DNA from: Bacillota bacterium
Lineage (GTDB): Bacteria > Bacillota > Clostridia > Christensenellales > Aristaeellaceae
Direction: 5' to 3'
Length of the DNA stretch: 6,772 nt
NCBI GenBank assembly: GCA_023392395.1
Contig: JAEVZE010000390.1
Location: forward strand, 1 to 6,772
A program made the position numbers and the translations under genes. This document shows, one piece after another, positions 1 through 5,593 of the stretch. The stretch's first letter is position 1; each line of letters opens with the position of its first letter. The notes below the pieces were generated by a model. It searched no databases. It saw only the letters and a list, made by a program, of their open reading frames with translations, and was not told the origin of the DNA.

Positions 1-5
1 TGTGA

Positions 6-131
6 AACCTCGCCACAAATCAGCGCATTCGCTTCGAGCCATTCATTTCCAGTCCGGATTGCGTTTTACAGCCGAATGTGGACTGGTATGAATTGAACAC
101 CAAAGAGATTTCCCAATTGTTCGGCGAATAG
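6..131 (+). other. Possible C-terminal remnant of an unidentified protein
   Basis: One plus-strand frame runs open from just after a TGA at 3-5 to a TAG at 129-131 and reads like real protein, ending YELNTKEISQLFGE. The other two plus-strand frames stop at about 90-110. No ATG, GTG or TTG with a ribosome binding site could start a sensible protein here, and the in-frame TGA prevents simple continuation from the left. Possible readings are the tail of a frameshifted or decayed gene, a sequencing error near the window edge, or chance. TGA is a normal stop in other genes of this window, so recoding is not needed to explain it. I do not recognise the family. Confidence 0.25.
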
Positions 132-171
132 GCCCGCCCGTCTGGGAGAATCCGAATTTTCAAGATCGCTA

Positions 172-206
172 AAGCCGCCGCTCCGGATCGACCCGCGCGG
201 CGGCTT
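172..206. terminator. Hairpin between convergent genes, probable terminator
   Basis: A perfect 10-bp inverted repeat, AAGCCGCCGC (172-181) and GCGGCGGCTT (197-206), encloses a 15-nt loop. It lies 13 nt beyond the TGA of the minus-strand FAD-subunit gene (220-222) and about 40 nt beyond the TAG at 131. Read on the minus strand the stem is followed by a short CTTTA run, and on the plus strand by CGTATT, so neither side has a strong U tract. Position and stem strength suggest it ends the hydroxylase operon, perhaps in both directions, but termination could be weak or Rho-assisted. Confidence 0.55.
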
Positions 207-219
207 CGTATTGGAGGGT

Positions 220-1041
220 TCAGCCGGTAATCCCGTACTTGTTCAGGAAGTCACCGATCAGGTTCATCAGTACCTTTTTCCGGTACTCCGCCGAGATGCG
301 GCCGCGGATAGGCTGGATGGCCTCGTCCATCGCGGAGAGGTAATCGCCGCGAATCCTCTTGGCTTCCTCAACCGTGCGGCCAATCAGCATGCCGTCGATG
401 TCCGGTCGGCGCAGGATGGTACCCGCCACCGCGCCATAGGCGGTGGCCGCGTGACGGATAATGCCGCCCTCGATGCGCATCAGCCCCGCAAACGACACGC
501 GGGCGATGGCGAGTGCGCCGCGCGCACCCACCTTGTGGTAGTAGTATTCCCGGACGTTGTGAAGCGGCATGACGATCTTCGTCAGCAACTCGTTTCCCTT
601 GAGGCACGTCTTGCCGCGGCCCAGGTAGAATTCCTGAATGGGCACCCGGCGCACGCCGTCCGCGCACTCCAATACCAAAATCGAATCGGTGACGCTGAAG
701 ATGAGCGCGCTGTCTGCCTTGGGCGAGCCGTTGGCGACGTTGCCGCCCATCGTCCCGGTGTTCCGGATGGCCGGCGCTGCGATGTAGCGCACGGCTTCTT
801 TCAAAATTTCAGGGACCAGATTGCTATCCAGCGCCTGCGTATAGGTGACCGCCGCGCCGATTTCCAGGTTCCCGTCCGCGATTTCGATGGTCTTCAGCTC
901 CGGCACGTCCGAGAGGAACAGATAGCTCGCCTCCGGGTCGGCCTCGATCATCAGGTCCGTGCCGCCCGCGTAAGGGATTACCTGTTCGCGGGCGCGCAGT
1001 TCGAGCGCTTCCTTCAGCGACGCGGGTTTGTAACTTACCAT
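220..1041 (-). CDS. Xanthine dehydrogenase family, FAD-binding subunit
   Basis: This 273-residue protein is the medium (FAD) subunit of a molybdenum hydroxylase. It takes electrons from the [2Fe-2S] subunit and passes them to a final acceptor in the cytoplasm. Two FAD-binding signatures are visible: PYAGGTDL at residues 23-30, and IRNTGTMGGNVANGSP at about 92-107, the usual flavin/pyrophosphate loop. The C-terminal domain carries the conserved stretch IRGRISAEYRKKVL (about 245-258). The length is slightly below the usual 280-295 but all landmarks are present. I chose the ATG at 1041 because AAAGGAGG lies about 10 nt upstream and the family N-terminus begins at this point. An in-frame ATG at 1110 would add 23 Arg/Gly/His-rich residues encoded inside the preceding gene and is unlikely. 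The start overlaps the end of the iron-sulfur gene by 7 nt (ATGGTAA), which suggests translational coupling. It is the last gene of the operon. Confidence 0.93.
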   Translation of the reverse strand: MVSYKPASLKEALELRAREQVIPYAGGTDLMIEADPEASYLFLSDVPELKTIEIADGNLEIGAAVTYTQALDSNLVPEILKEAVRYIAAPAIRNTGTMGGNVANGSPKADSALIFSVTDSILVLECADGVRRVPIQEFYLGRGKTCLKGNELLTKIVMPLHNVREYYYHKVGARGALAIARVSFAGLMRIEGGIIRHAATAYGAVAGTILRRPDIDGMLIGRTVEEAKRIRGDYLSAMDEAIQPIRGRISAEYRKKVLMNLIGDFLNKYGITG

Positions 1042-1505
1042 AGACCCTCGCCCTCCTTTGCCGCCAAGCTGACGCCCTCGACGATGGCGGTGTAGCCGGT
1101 GCAGCGGCACAGGTTACCGGAGATGCCGTCCCGGATTTCCGCCTCGGTGGGGTGCGGGTTGCGGTTGAGCAGGCTCTCCGCCGCCAGCACCATGCCAGGC
1201 GTGCAAAAGCCGCACTGCACCGCGCCGGTGCGCCCAAAGGCCTGGTCGATCGCCTTGAAGCGGGCGGTTTCGCGGTAGCCTTCGATGGTGGTCACCTCGT
1301 GGCCAGGCAATGTGCCGATGGCCACCATGCAGGAGTTGACCAGCAGGCCGTCCAGGAGCACCGAGCACGCGCCGCACTCGCCCTCCTTGCAGCCGCACTT
1401 GGCGCCCGTCAGACCAAATTCGTTTCGGACCACGTCCAGAAGGCGGGTCGCAGGCGAAGAGGCGCTATCCACCATCTTGCCGTTGAGCAGGAATTGCACG
1501 CCCAT
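1035..1505 (-). CDS. Xanthine dehydrogenase family, [2Fe-2S] subunit
   Basis: This 156-residue protein is the small subunit that carries electrons from the molybdenum centre to FAD. It has the standard two-domain build. The N-terminal plant-ferredoxin-like domain holds the first cluster with Cys39, Cys44, Cys47 and Cys59 (motif CKEGECGAC followed by NSC). The C-terminal four-helix domain holds the second cluster with Cys98, Cys101 (QCGFCTPG), Cys133 and Cys135 (NLCRCTGY). All eight ligands are present, so both clusters should form. The length matches the usual 150-170. Its ATG at 1503-1505 shares one base with the TAA of the upstream Mo-subunit gene (TAATG), and its own TAA overlaps the start of the FAD gene, so the three subunits are probably translated in a coupled way and in matched amounts. 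Confidence 0.96.
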   Translation of the reverse strand: MGVQFLLNGKMVDSASSPATRLLDVVRNEFGLTGAKCGCKEGECGACSVLLDGLLVNSCMVAIGTLPGHEVTTIEGYRETARFKAIDQAFGRTGAVQCGFCTPGMVLAAESLLNRNPHPTEAEIRDGISGNLCRCTGYTAIVEGVSLAAKEGEGLW

Positions 1506-3631
1506 TATGCGTCGCCCCCTTCCAGCGCATTCAGCGCGTCTTCCGTGGTGTAAGGCGCTTTGAACAAGGGCTTGCCCACCGCCTGCTCCATCGCCAGCAC
1601 ATAGGCCGGGGCGACGCCCACGTGGGGCAGTTCGCCCGCGCCCTTGGCGCCCATGGGGCCGAATTCGGCGGGGTTGATCACAAAGTCGGAGACCAGCGGG
1701 GGCGCGTCCATCGAAGTGGGGATGATGTAGTCGCTCAGGTGGTCATTGCGGATGATGCCGCGCTCGTTGTAGGAGATCTGCTCCATCGAGGCGTAGCCAA
1801 GGCCCTGCAGCATGCCGCCCTGCATCTGCCCGTGGCAGACGGCTTCGTCGATCGGAAGCCCTACGTCGTACACACCCCAGCAGCCGACGGTCCTGGCTTC
1901 TCCGGTCAGCGTGTCCACCTCGACCTCCACCACGTTGCCCGACCAGGAGTAATCCGGGTAGGCGTCGCCCTTGAATTCTTCCAAACTGAAGGGGATCATG
2001 TAGTCCGGGTGCTGGTAGTGCTCCTCGATTGTCACGGTCTCACCCGGCTTCCACTGCTCCTTCAGCTTGTCTGCCGCCCGGCGCAGGATCAGGCCGACGA
2101 TCATCATCGAGCGGCTGGCCACCGTGGGGCCGGAATCGGGCACGAGGTCCGTGTCCGGGTCGATCAGGTTCACCTTCTCCACCGGGATACCAAGACGCGC
2201 CGCGACCAGCTTGGGGAAGCTGGTATTGAGGCCCTGCCCCATCTCGGTATTGGCGGTATACACGTCCACCGTGCCATCGGCATTGCCGCGGATTCGGGCC
2301 ACTGCCTTGATCAGGTCGCGCTCGCCGTTGCCGGTAAAGGCGCAGCCGTGGAACACCAGCGATACGCCGATGCCCCGGCGGTAGCGGCCAGATGACTGAT
2401 GGGCGTACGCTTCGCGCTTTGCGCGGTAACCGGACAATTCCTCTAGCCGCGCCGCGATTTCCGGCGTGGGCACATGAAAGTGGTAGAGGCCCTGGGTGGA
2501 GGTTTCGTCGCCCTGTTTGGCGGCGTGGCGGAGCTTAAAGTCCAGCGGCTCCTCGCCCAGAGCTTTTGCGACGTGCTCCATCATCATTTCGATAGCAAAG
2601 AAGGTTTGCGGGCCGCCGAAACCCCGGAACGCGCCGTTGGGCACCGAATTGGTCTTGGCGGCGCGGCTATGAACACGGAGGTTGGGCACATCGTAAATGC
2701 CATTGGCACAGATGGAGCCGCGCTGCAGCACCACCGCCGAAAGCGTCGTGTACGCGCCCGCGTCGTAGGTCACATCGATGTCCATGGCGGTCACGCGGCC
2801 GCCCTTGACGGCCACTTTATAGGTACAAACCGACGGATGGCGCTTGGGCGTGTAGGCAATGTCCTCCTTCCGGGAGAACACCACCTTGACCGGCTTTTTC
2901 GCCTTGACCGCGGCGACCGCCACCTGGCAGCCCAGGATGCTGGGATAATCCTCCTTGCCGCCGAACGCGCCGCCTGTGGCTTCCTGGACGACGTTCAGAT
3001 CGCATGCCTCGCAGCCCAGCGCCTTTCGGACCGCGCGGTATACGTAGTAGGGACACTGCAGCGAGCCGCGCACCGTCACCTTACCGTCCGCCCATTCGCC
3101 GATCATCGCGTTGGTCTCCAGGTGTACGTGCTCCTGGTGGCCGGTGCTAAACGTCTCCTCCAGCACCTGGTCGGCTTCCTGAAACGCCTTGGCGATGTCG
3201 CCCTTTTCAATCTTGTATTGGAAGAAATGCGTGGTGGCCTTCAATGGGTCCAACTCCGCCGGCAGTTCTTCGTATTCAACCTTGATTTCCTTCAAAATGC
3301 GGTCCACCGTGCACTCGTCAGGCCCGACCACCATCAGGATCGGGTCTCCGACGAACTCCACCGTGTCCACCGCAAACACCGGCGTATCGTCCATCACAAT
3401 ATGAACTTCATTGATGCCCTTCACGTCCCTGTGGTCGACGATCAGGTAGCCTTCAGGAAGTTCCGGCACATGAATCTCCCGGATGCGCCCACGGGCGATG
3501 CCGGATCTCAAAATCTTTCCGCACAGAAAATCCGGCGACTGGATGTCGTCGGTATAGCGCGTGCGGCCGGAGACCTTCCCATCGTGGTCCCTCCGCTTGA
3601 TTGGCCGCTTGATGGCCGTTAGTGCTTCCAT
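1505..3631 (-). CDS. Xanthine dehydrogenase family, molybdopterin-binding subunit
   Basis: This 708-residue large subunit hydroxylates the substrate at a molybdopterin-Mo centre. An alpha/beta-hammerhead domain (about 18-125) is followed by two Moco-binding domains (about 145-380 and 405-670). Visible motifs are GHQEHVHLETNA (164-175), ATGGAFGGKED (218-228), GAFRGFGGPQ (333-342), EMGQGLNT (463-470), PDSGPTVASRS (498-508) and GAKGAGELP (661-669). By family knowledge Glu667 is the general base (bovine XDH Glu1261), while Glu227 and Arg336 match the purine-orienting Glu802 and Arg880. The CoxL-type AYxCSFR loop is absent. This favours a purine or similar N-heterocycle as substrate, not CO, but the exact substrate is inferred only. 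The length is shorter than E. coli XdhA (~750) but no landmark is missing. The ATG at 3631 is chosen because GGAGGG lies 5 nt upstream and the protein then begins at the family N-terminus (KVSGRTRYTDD). The frame stays open far upstream, but there it runs antisense to the PHP gene. First gene of a three-gene operon. Confidence 0.95.
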   Translation of the reverse strand: MEALTAIKRPIKRRDHDGKVSGRTRYTDDIQSPDFLCGKILRSGIARGRIREIHVPELPEGYLIVDHRDVKGINEVHIVMDDTPVFAVDTVEFVGDPILMVVGPDECTVDRILKEIKVEYEELPAELDPLKATTHFFQYKIEKGDIAKAFQEADQVLEETFSTGHQEHVHLETNAMIGEWADGKVTVRGSLQCPYYVYRAVRKALGCEACDLNVVQEATGGAFGGKEDYPSILGCQVAVAAVKAKKPVKVVFSRKEDIAYTPKRHPSVCTYKVAVKGGRVTAMDIDVTYDAGAYTTLSAVVLQRGSICANGIYDVPNLRVHSRAAKTNSVPNGAFRGFGGPQTFFAIEMMMEHVAKALGEEPLDFKLRHAAKQGDETSTQGLYHFHVPTPEIAARLEELSGYRAKREAYAHQSSGRYRRGIGVSLVFHGCAFTGNGERDLIKAVARIRGNADGTVDVYTANTEMGQGLNTSFPKLVAARLGIPVEKVNLIDPDTDLVPDSGPTVASRSMMIVGLILRRAADKLKEQWKPGETVTIEEHYQHPDYMIPFSLEEFKGDAYPDYSWSGNVVEVEVDTLTGEARTVGCWGVYDVGLPIDEAVCHGQMQGGMLQGLGYASMEQISYNERGIIRNDHLSDYIIPTSMDAPPLVSDFVINPAEFGPMGAKGAGELPHVGVAPAYVLAMEQAVGKPLFKAPYTTEDALNALEGGDA

Positions 3632-3636
3632 GCAAG

Positions 3637-3642
3637 CCCTCC
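3637..3642 (-). promoter_or_regulatory. Ribosome binding site fixing the Mo-subunit start
   Basis: GGAGGG on the minus strand lies 5 nt before the ATG at 3631. It decides the start because the same frame is open for another 326 codons upstream and contains other ATG codons (for instance those giving MRARRQ and MKAKNL). Confidence 0.8.
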
Positions 3643-3647
3643 GTTCC

Positions 3648-3672
3648 CGCGGCGCTGGCTTCTGCCGCCGCG
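3648..3672 (-). promoter_or_regulatory. Leader stem-loop before the hydroxylase operon
   Basis: On the minus strand CGCGGCG and CGCCGCG form a perfect 7-bp GC stem around GCAGAAGCCAG. An alternative fold adds an inner GGC-AGAA-GCC stem with a 3-nt bulge. With the promoter proposed at 3678-3706, transcription would start at about 3670-3672, which puts this stem at the very 5' end of the mRNA and 6 nt before the ribosome binding site. It could stabilise the transcript or modulate ribosome access; the role is inference. It matches no riboswitch that I recognise. Confidence 0.4.
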
Positions 3673-3677
3673 CTCTC

Positions 3678-3706
3678 ATTTTACATGATTTCCTGCATCC
3701 GCGCAA
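3678..3706 (-). promoter_or_regulatory. Likely vegetative promoter of the hydroxylase operon
   Basis: Read on the minus strand, TTGCGC (3701-3706) is separated by 17 nt from TAAAAT (3678-3683). The -10 matches the consensus at 5 of 6 positions and the -35 at 3 of 6. The predicted 5' leader is about 40 nt. Spacing and location directly upstream of the first gene support the call; the weak -35 leaves room for an activator. Confidence 0.5.
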
Positions 3707-3800
3707 GCATGCCCGCGAAAGCCGTCGCAAATTTTTTGCTTTCATCAATTTCTTTGAATTTACAAGAAAGTGCGCAAAACGCAACGGCGGAGATGGTCCT

Positions 3801-3828
3801 TTGTCGCGATTTTCTTGTATAATATCAT
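3801..3828 (+). promoter_or_regulatory. Likely promoter of the PHP-lipid kinase operon
   Basis: TTGTCG (3801-3806), a 16-nt spacer and TATCAT (3823-3828) form a reasonable vegetative promoter, with 4/6 and 5/6 matches. A perfect TATAAT at 3818-3823 overlaps it but has no good -35 at 16-18 nt. Either -10 gives a leader of about 30 nt. The surrounding sequence is AT-rich compared with the genes, as expected for a divergent control region shared with the hydroxylase operon. Confidence 0.45.
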
Positions 3829-3862
3829 CGCACTTGTATGCAATAACAGGACGGAGTACACC

Positions 3863-4591
3863 ATGAACATCATCTGCGACACGCATACCCATACCATCTC
3901 CTCCGGACACGCCCACAGCACGGTGCTGGAAAACGCCGCCGAAGCCGCCCGGATGGGCCACAAATTTCTGGTGATCTCCGACCACGCGCCCAAAATCCCC
4001 GGCGCGCCGACGGAGCTCTATTTCCGTTCTATGAAACACGTGCTGCCGGAGCAGGCACTGGGCGTATATCTGATTATGGGCTGCGAAGTCAACGTGCTGG
4101 ACGATTCCGGCGCGCTGGACCTGCCTGTGGATATCCTGGACAAGCTGGATTTGGTCATCGCTTCGATGCACACGCCCACCTTCCCGCAAGCCGACGTCGA
4201 AACCCACACCCGCGCGTGGCTCGCCGTCGCGGTCAATCCGTCGGTGGACATCATCGGCCATTCGGGCGACCAGCGGTTCGCCTTTGACCACGAACCGGTG
4301 ATCCGCGCGTTCAAGGAACATGGCAAGGTGGTAGAGATCAATACCCACTCGTTCAAGGTGCGCAAGGGCAGCTATGAAAACTGCCGCGCCATCGCGCGGC
4401 TTCTGAAAGAATACGAAGTGCCCGTGGTGGTCTCCACCGACGCCCACTTCGCGCCGTATGTCGGAAAGATGGAGGCGTCGCTCGAAGTACTGCGCGACGT
4501 GGATTTCCCCGAGGAACTGGTGCTCAACGCGGACGCCCGCCGCTTTGCGAGCTGGGTTTCCCAAAAGAGCGGCCGAACCTTCGATCTCTAG
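3863..4591 (+). CDS. YcdX-type PHP-domain metal-dependent hydrolase
   Basis: This 242-residue cytoplasmic protein belongs to the PHP superfamily, closest in layout to E. coli YcdX, which has a trinuclear zinc site and phosphatase activity. All nine expected metal ligands can be assigned: His8 and His10 (DTHTHT), His16 (SGHAHS), His41 (SDHAP), Glu75 (GCEVN), His103 (SMHTP), His133 (GHSGD), Asp193 and His195 (STDAH). The C-terminal RDVDFPEELVLN also follows YcdX. The length matches the family (~245). The natural substrate is unknown; histidinol phosphatase is a related alternative, but the short length and spacing fit YcdX better. The ATG at 3863 has GGAG 6 nt upstream and gives the normal N-terminus. 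An in-frame ATG at 3770 would add 31 residues across the promoter region and is rejected. It is followed 30 nt later by the lipid kinase gene, with no terminator between. Confidence 0.9.
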   Translation: MNIICDTHTHTISSGHAHSTVLENAAEAARMGHKFLVISDHAPKIPGAPTELYFRSMKHVLPEQALGVYLIMGCEVNVLDDSGALDLPVDILDKLDLVIASMHTPTFPQADVETHTRAWLAVAVNPSVDIIGHSGDQRFAFDHEPVIRAFKEHGKVVEINTHSFKVRKGSYENCRAIARLLKEYEVPVVVSTDAHFAPYVGKMEASLEVLRDVDFPEELVLNADARRFASWVSQKSGRTFDL

Positions 4592-4593
4592 CG

Positions 4594-4607
4594 GCGGGCG
4601 CGCCCGC
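4594..4607. repeat. Perfect 14-bp palindrome in the operon gap
   Basis: GCGGGCGCGCCCGC is perfectly self-complementary and begins 2 nt after the TAG of the PHP gene, inside the 30-nt gap before the lipid kinase. As RNA it can form only about 5 bp around a 4-nt loop, and no U tract follows, so it is not a terminator. It may be a protein site, an mRNA-processing element, or a product of high GC content. Confidence 0.3.
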
Positions 4608-4621
4608 AAACCTCATCTCCT

Positions 4622-5509
4622 ATGAAAGAAGGGCGCCGCTTGTATCACCTGATCGTCAATCCCGCCGCCGGAAGCGGGCGCACGCTGAAAGTGTGCACCC
4701 AAGTGGAAAGCGAACTGAAAAAGCGGGGCCTCCCGTTTCGGCTCACGCGGACCGAGCGGCCCGGCCACGCCACGGCCATCGCACGCGAAATCGCCTCCGG
4801 TGAAGCGGAGGCGCGATTGGTCGTGTTGGGCGGAGACGGCACGTTCAATGAAGTCGCCAACGGGCTGGCAGGCTTGAACGGAATCCTGTATTTCGTATCC
4901 TGCGGCACCGGCAATGATTTTGTAAAGGCGCTGGGGCTCCCGAAGGACCCCGTCGAAGCGCTGCGCGTGCAGCTTGACAGCGCGCCAAGGAACGTGGACG
5001 CGGGGTTGGTCAACGACCGGCTGTTCCTGAACGTGTCTGGCACCGGCTTTGACATTGAAGTGCTGCGCCAGACCCAGCGTTTCCGCGCCCGCTTCAAGGG
5101 CCTCGCGGCGTACCTTTTGGGCCTATTGGCGGCGCTGCGTCGCTTCCGGCCGGTGGAGGCGAGGATCACCGCGGGTGGCCGCACGTTCGACCAGAAGATG
5201 ACCATCTTCGAGGTGGCCAACGGACGGTATTTCGGCGGCGGCATGCTGGTGGCGCCCGAGGCAAACCCAACCGACGGCCTGTTCGACGTGGTGTACGTGG
5301 ACGCGGTCGACCGGCGCAGCATCCTGAAGCTATTGCCCCTGTTTGTAAACGGCAAGTTCATTTCGCTTCCGGTCACGCACACGCTGCGCGCCTCGGAAGT
5401 CGTGATCGAGTCCCCTGGCATGACCATCAATCTGGACGGTGAATTGCAGCGCATCGACCGCGCCCATTACAGGGTGCTGCCCGGCGGGCTCAGGATTGCG
5501 TGCCCCTGA
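4622..5509 (+). CDS. Diacylglycerol kinase-family lipid kinase (YegS/DgkB type)
   Basis: This 295-residue protein has the two-domain fold of bacterial lipid kinases, which phosphorylate diacylglycerol or related lipids with ATP at the inner face of the membrane. In order: NPAAGSGR (13-20), the nucleotide loop GGDGTFNEV (70-78), GTGNDF (95-100), the C-terminal beta-domain landmark GGGMLVAP (205-212) with DG (218-219), and NLDGE (270-274), whose Glu274 matches the catalytic base of DgkB. The length is standard for the family (290-310). There are no membrane spans. The lipid substrate cannot be told from sequence; diacylglycerol is likely for Bacillota, and undecaprenol, sphingoid base or phosphatidylglycerol are alternatives. 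The ATG at 4622 has no ribosome binding site. A TTG at 4640 does have one (AGAAGGG), and it would give an N-terminus beginning at YHLIVNP, so the true protein may be 289 residues. Second gene after the PHP hydrolase, followed by a strong terminator. Confidence 0.92.
   Translation: MKEGRRLYHLIVNPAAGSGRTLKVCTQVESELKKRGLPFRLTRTERPGHATAIAREIASGEAEARLVVLGGDGTFNEVANGLAGLNGILYFVSCGTGNDFVKALGLPKDPVEALRVQLDSAPRNVDAGLVNDRLFLNVSGTGFDIEVLRQTQRFRARFKGLAAYLLGLLAALRRFRPVEARITAGGRTFDQKMTIFEVANGRYFGGGMLVAPEANPTDGLFDVVYVDAVDRRSILKLLPLFVNGKFISLPVTHTLRASEVVIESPGMTINLDGELQRIDRAHYRVLPGGLRIACP
4627..4633 (+). promoter_or_regulatory. Ribosome binding site for an alternative TTG start
   Basis: AGAAGGG lies 6 nt before TTG 4640, inside the annotated start of the lipid kinase. 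No comparable sequence precedes the ATG at 4622, where the upstream bases are AAACCTCATCTCCT. This favours the TTG as the real start. Confidence 0.45.
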
Positions 5510-5561
5510 GCGGCAGACTGCCCGGCTCGTCCGGCGGCGTTTCTATCATCTTAATGAGTTT

Positions 5562-5590
5562 GGAGAGGGCGGCTTCCCTCTCCTTTTTTT
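5562..5590 (+). terminator. Intrinsic terminator of the lipid kinase operon
   Basis: GGAGAGGG (5562-5569) pairs perfectly with CCCTCTCC (5576-5583) around the 6-nt loop CGGCTT and is followed by seven T residues (5584-5590). It lies 52 nt beyond the TGA of the lipid kinase. The U tract exists only in the plus direction, so it ends the PHP-kinase transcript and keeps it from running antisense into the convergent permease gene. In the minus direction the stem is followed by AAACTC and should terminate poorly. Confidence 0.95.
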
Positions 5591-5593
5591 GCA

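Noticed and set aside
3..5. TGA read as selenocysteine or as a recoded sense codon
   Set aside because: TGA is the normal stop of the FAD subunit, lipid kinase and both permeases, and no SECIS-like stem directly follows; there is also too little upstream sequence to judge.
49..86. Inverted repeat CCAGTCC / GGACTGG with a 24-nt loop
   Set aside because: Only seven bp with a long unstructured loop, inside the possible coding tail, and no T run; likely chance.
211..1095. Long open frame on the plus strand across the FAD-subunit gene
   Set aside because: It is antisense to a clearly conserved FAD subunit, has His/Arg/Gln-rich composition typical of GC-rich antisense translation, and lacks a ribosome binding site or recognisable motif.
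1042..1110. N-terminal extension of the FAD subunit to an ATG at 1110
   Set aside because: The 23 extra residues (Arg/Gly/His-rich) lie inside the iron-sulfur gene, and a strong ribosome binding site precedes the ATG at 1041.
1152..3622. Plus-strand open frames at 1152-1553, 1622-2395 and 2474-3622
   Set aside because: All lie opposite the iron-sulfur and Mo subunits, whose catalytic and cluster motifs prove the minus strand is coding. The frames are shadows of codon bias.
3632..3720. Moco or purine riboswitch in the hydroxylase leader
   Set aside because: The leader predicted from the promoter is about 40 nt and holds a single stem; the multi-helix architecture and conserved loops of those riboswitches are not seen.
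3770..3862. N-terminal extension of the PHP protein to an ATG at 3770
   Set aside because: It would run through both -10 elements and the ribosome binding site, and the metal-binding DTHTHT motif is normally within the first ten residues.
4645..5454. Minus-strand open frame antisense to the lipid kinase
   Set aside because: Ser/Arg/Pro-rich shadow translation with no motif, opposite a gene with all kinase signatures.
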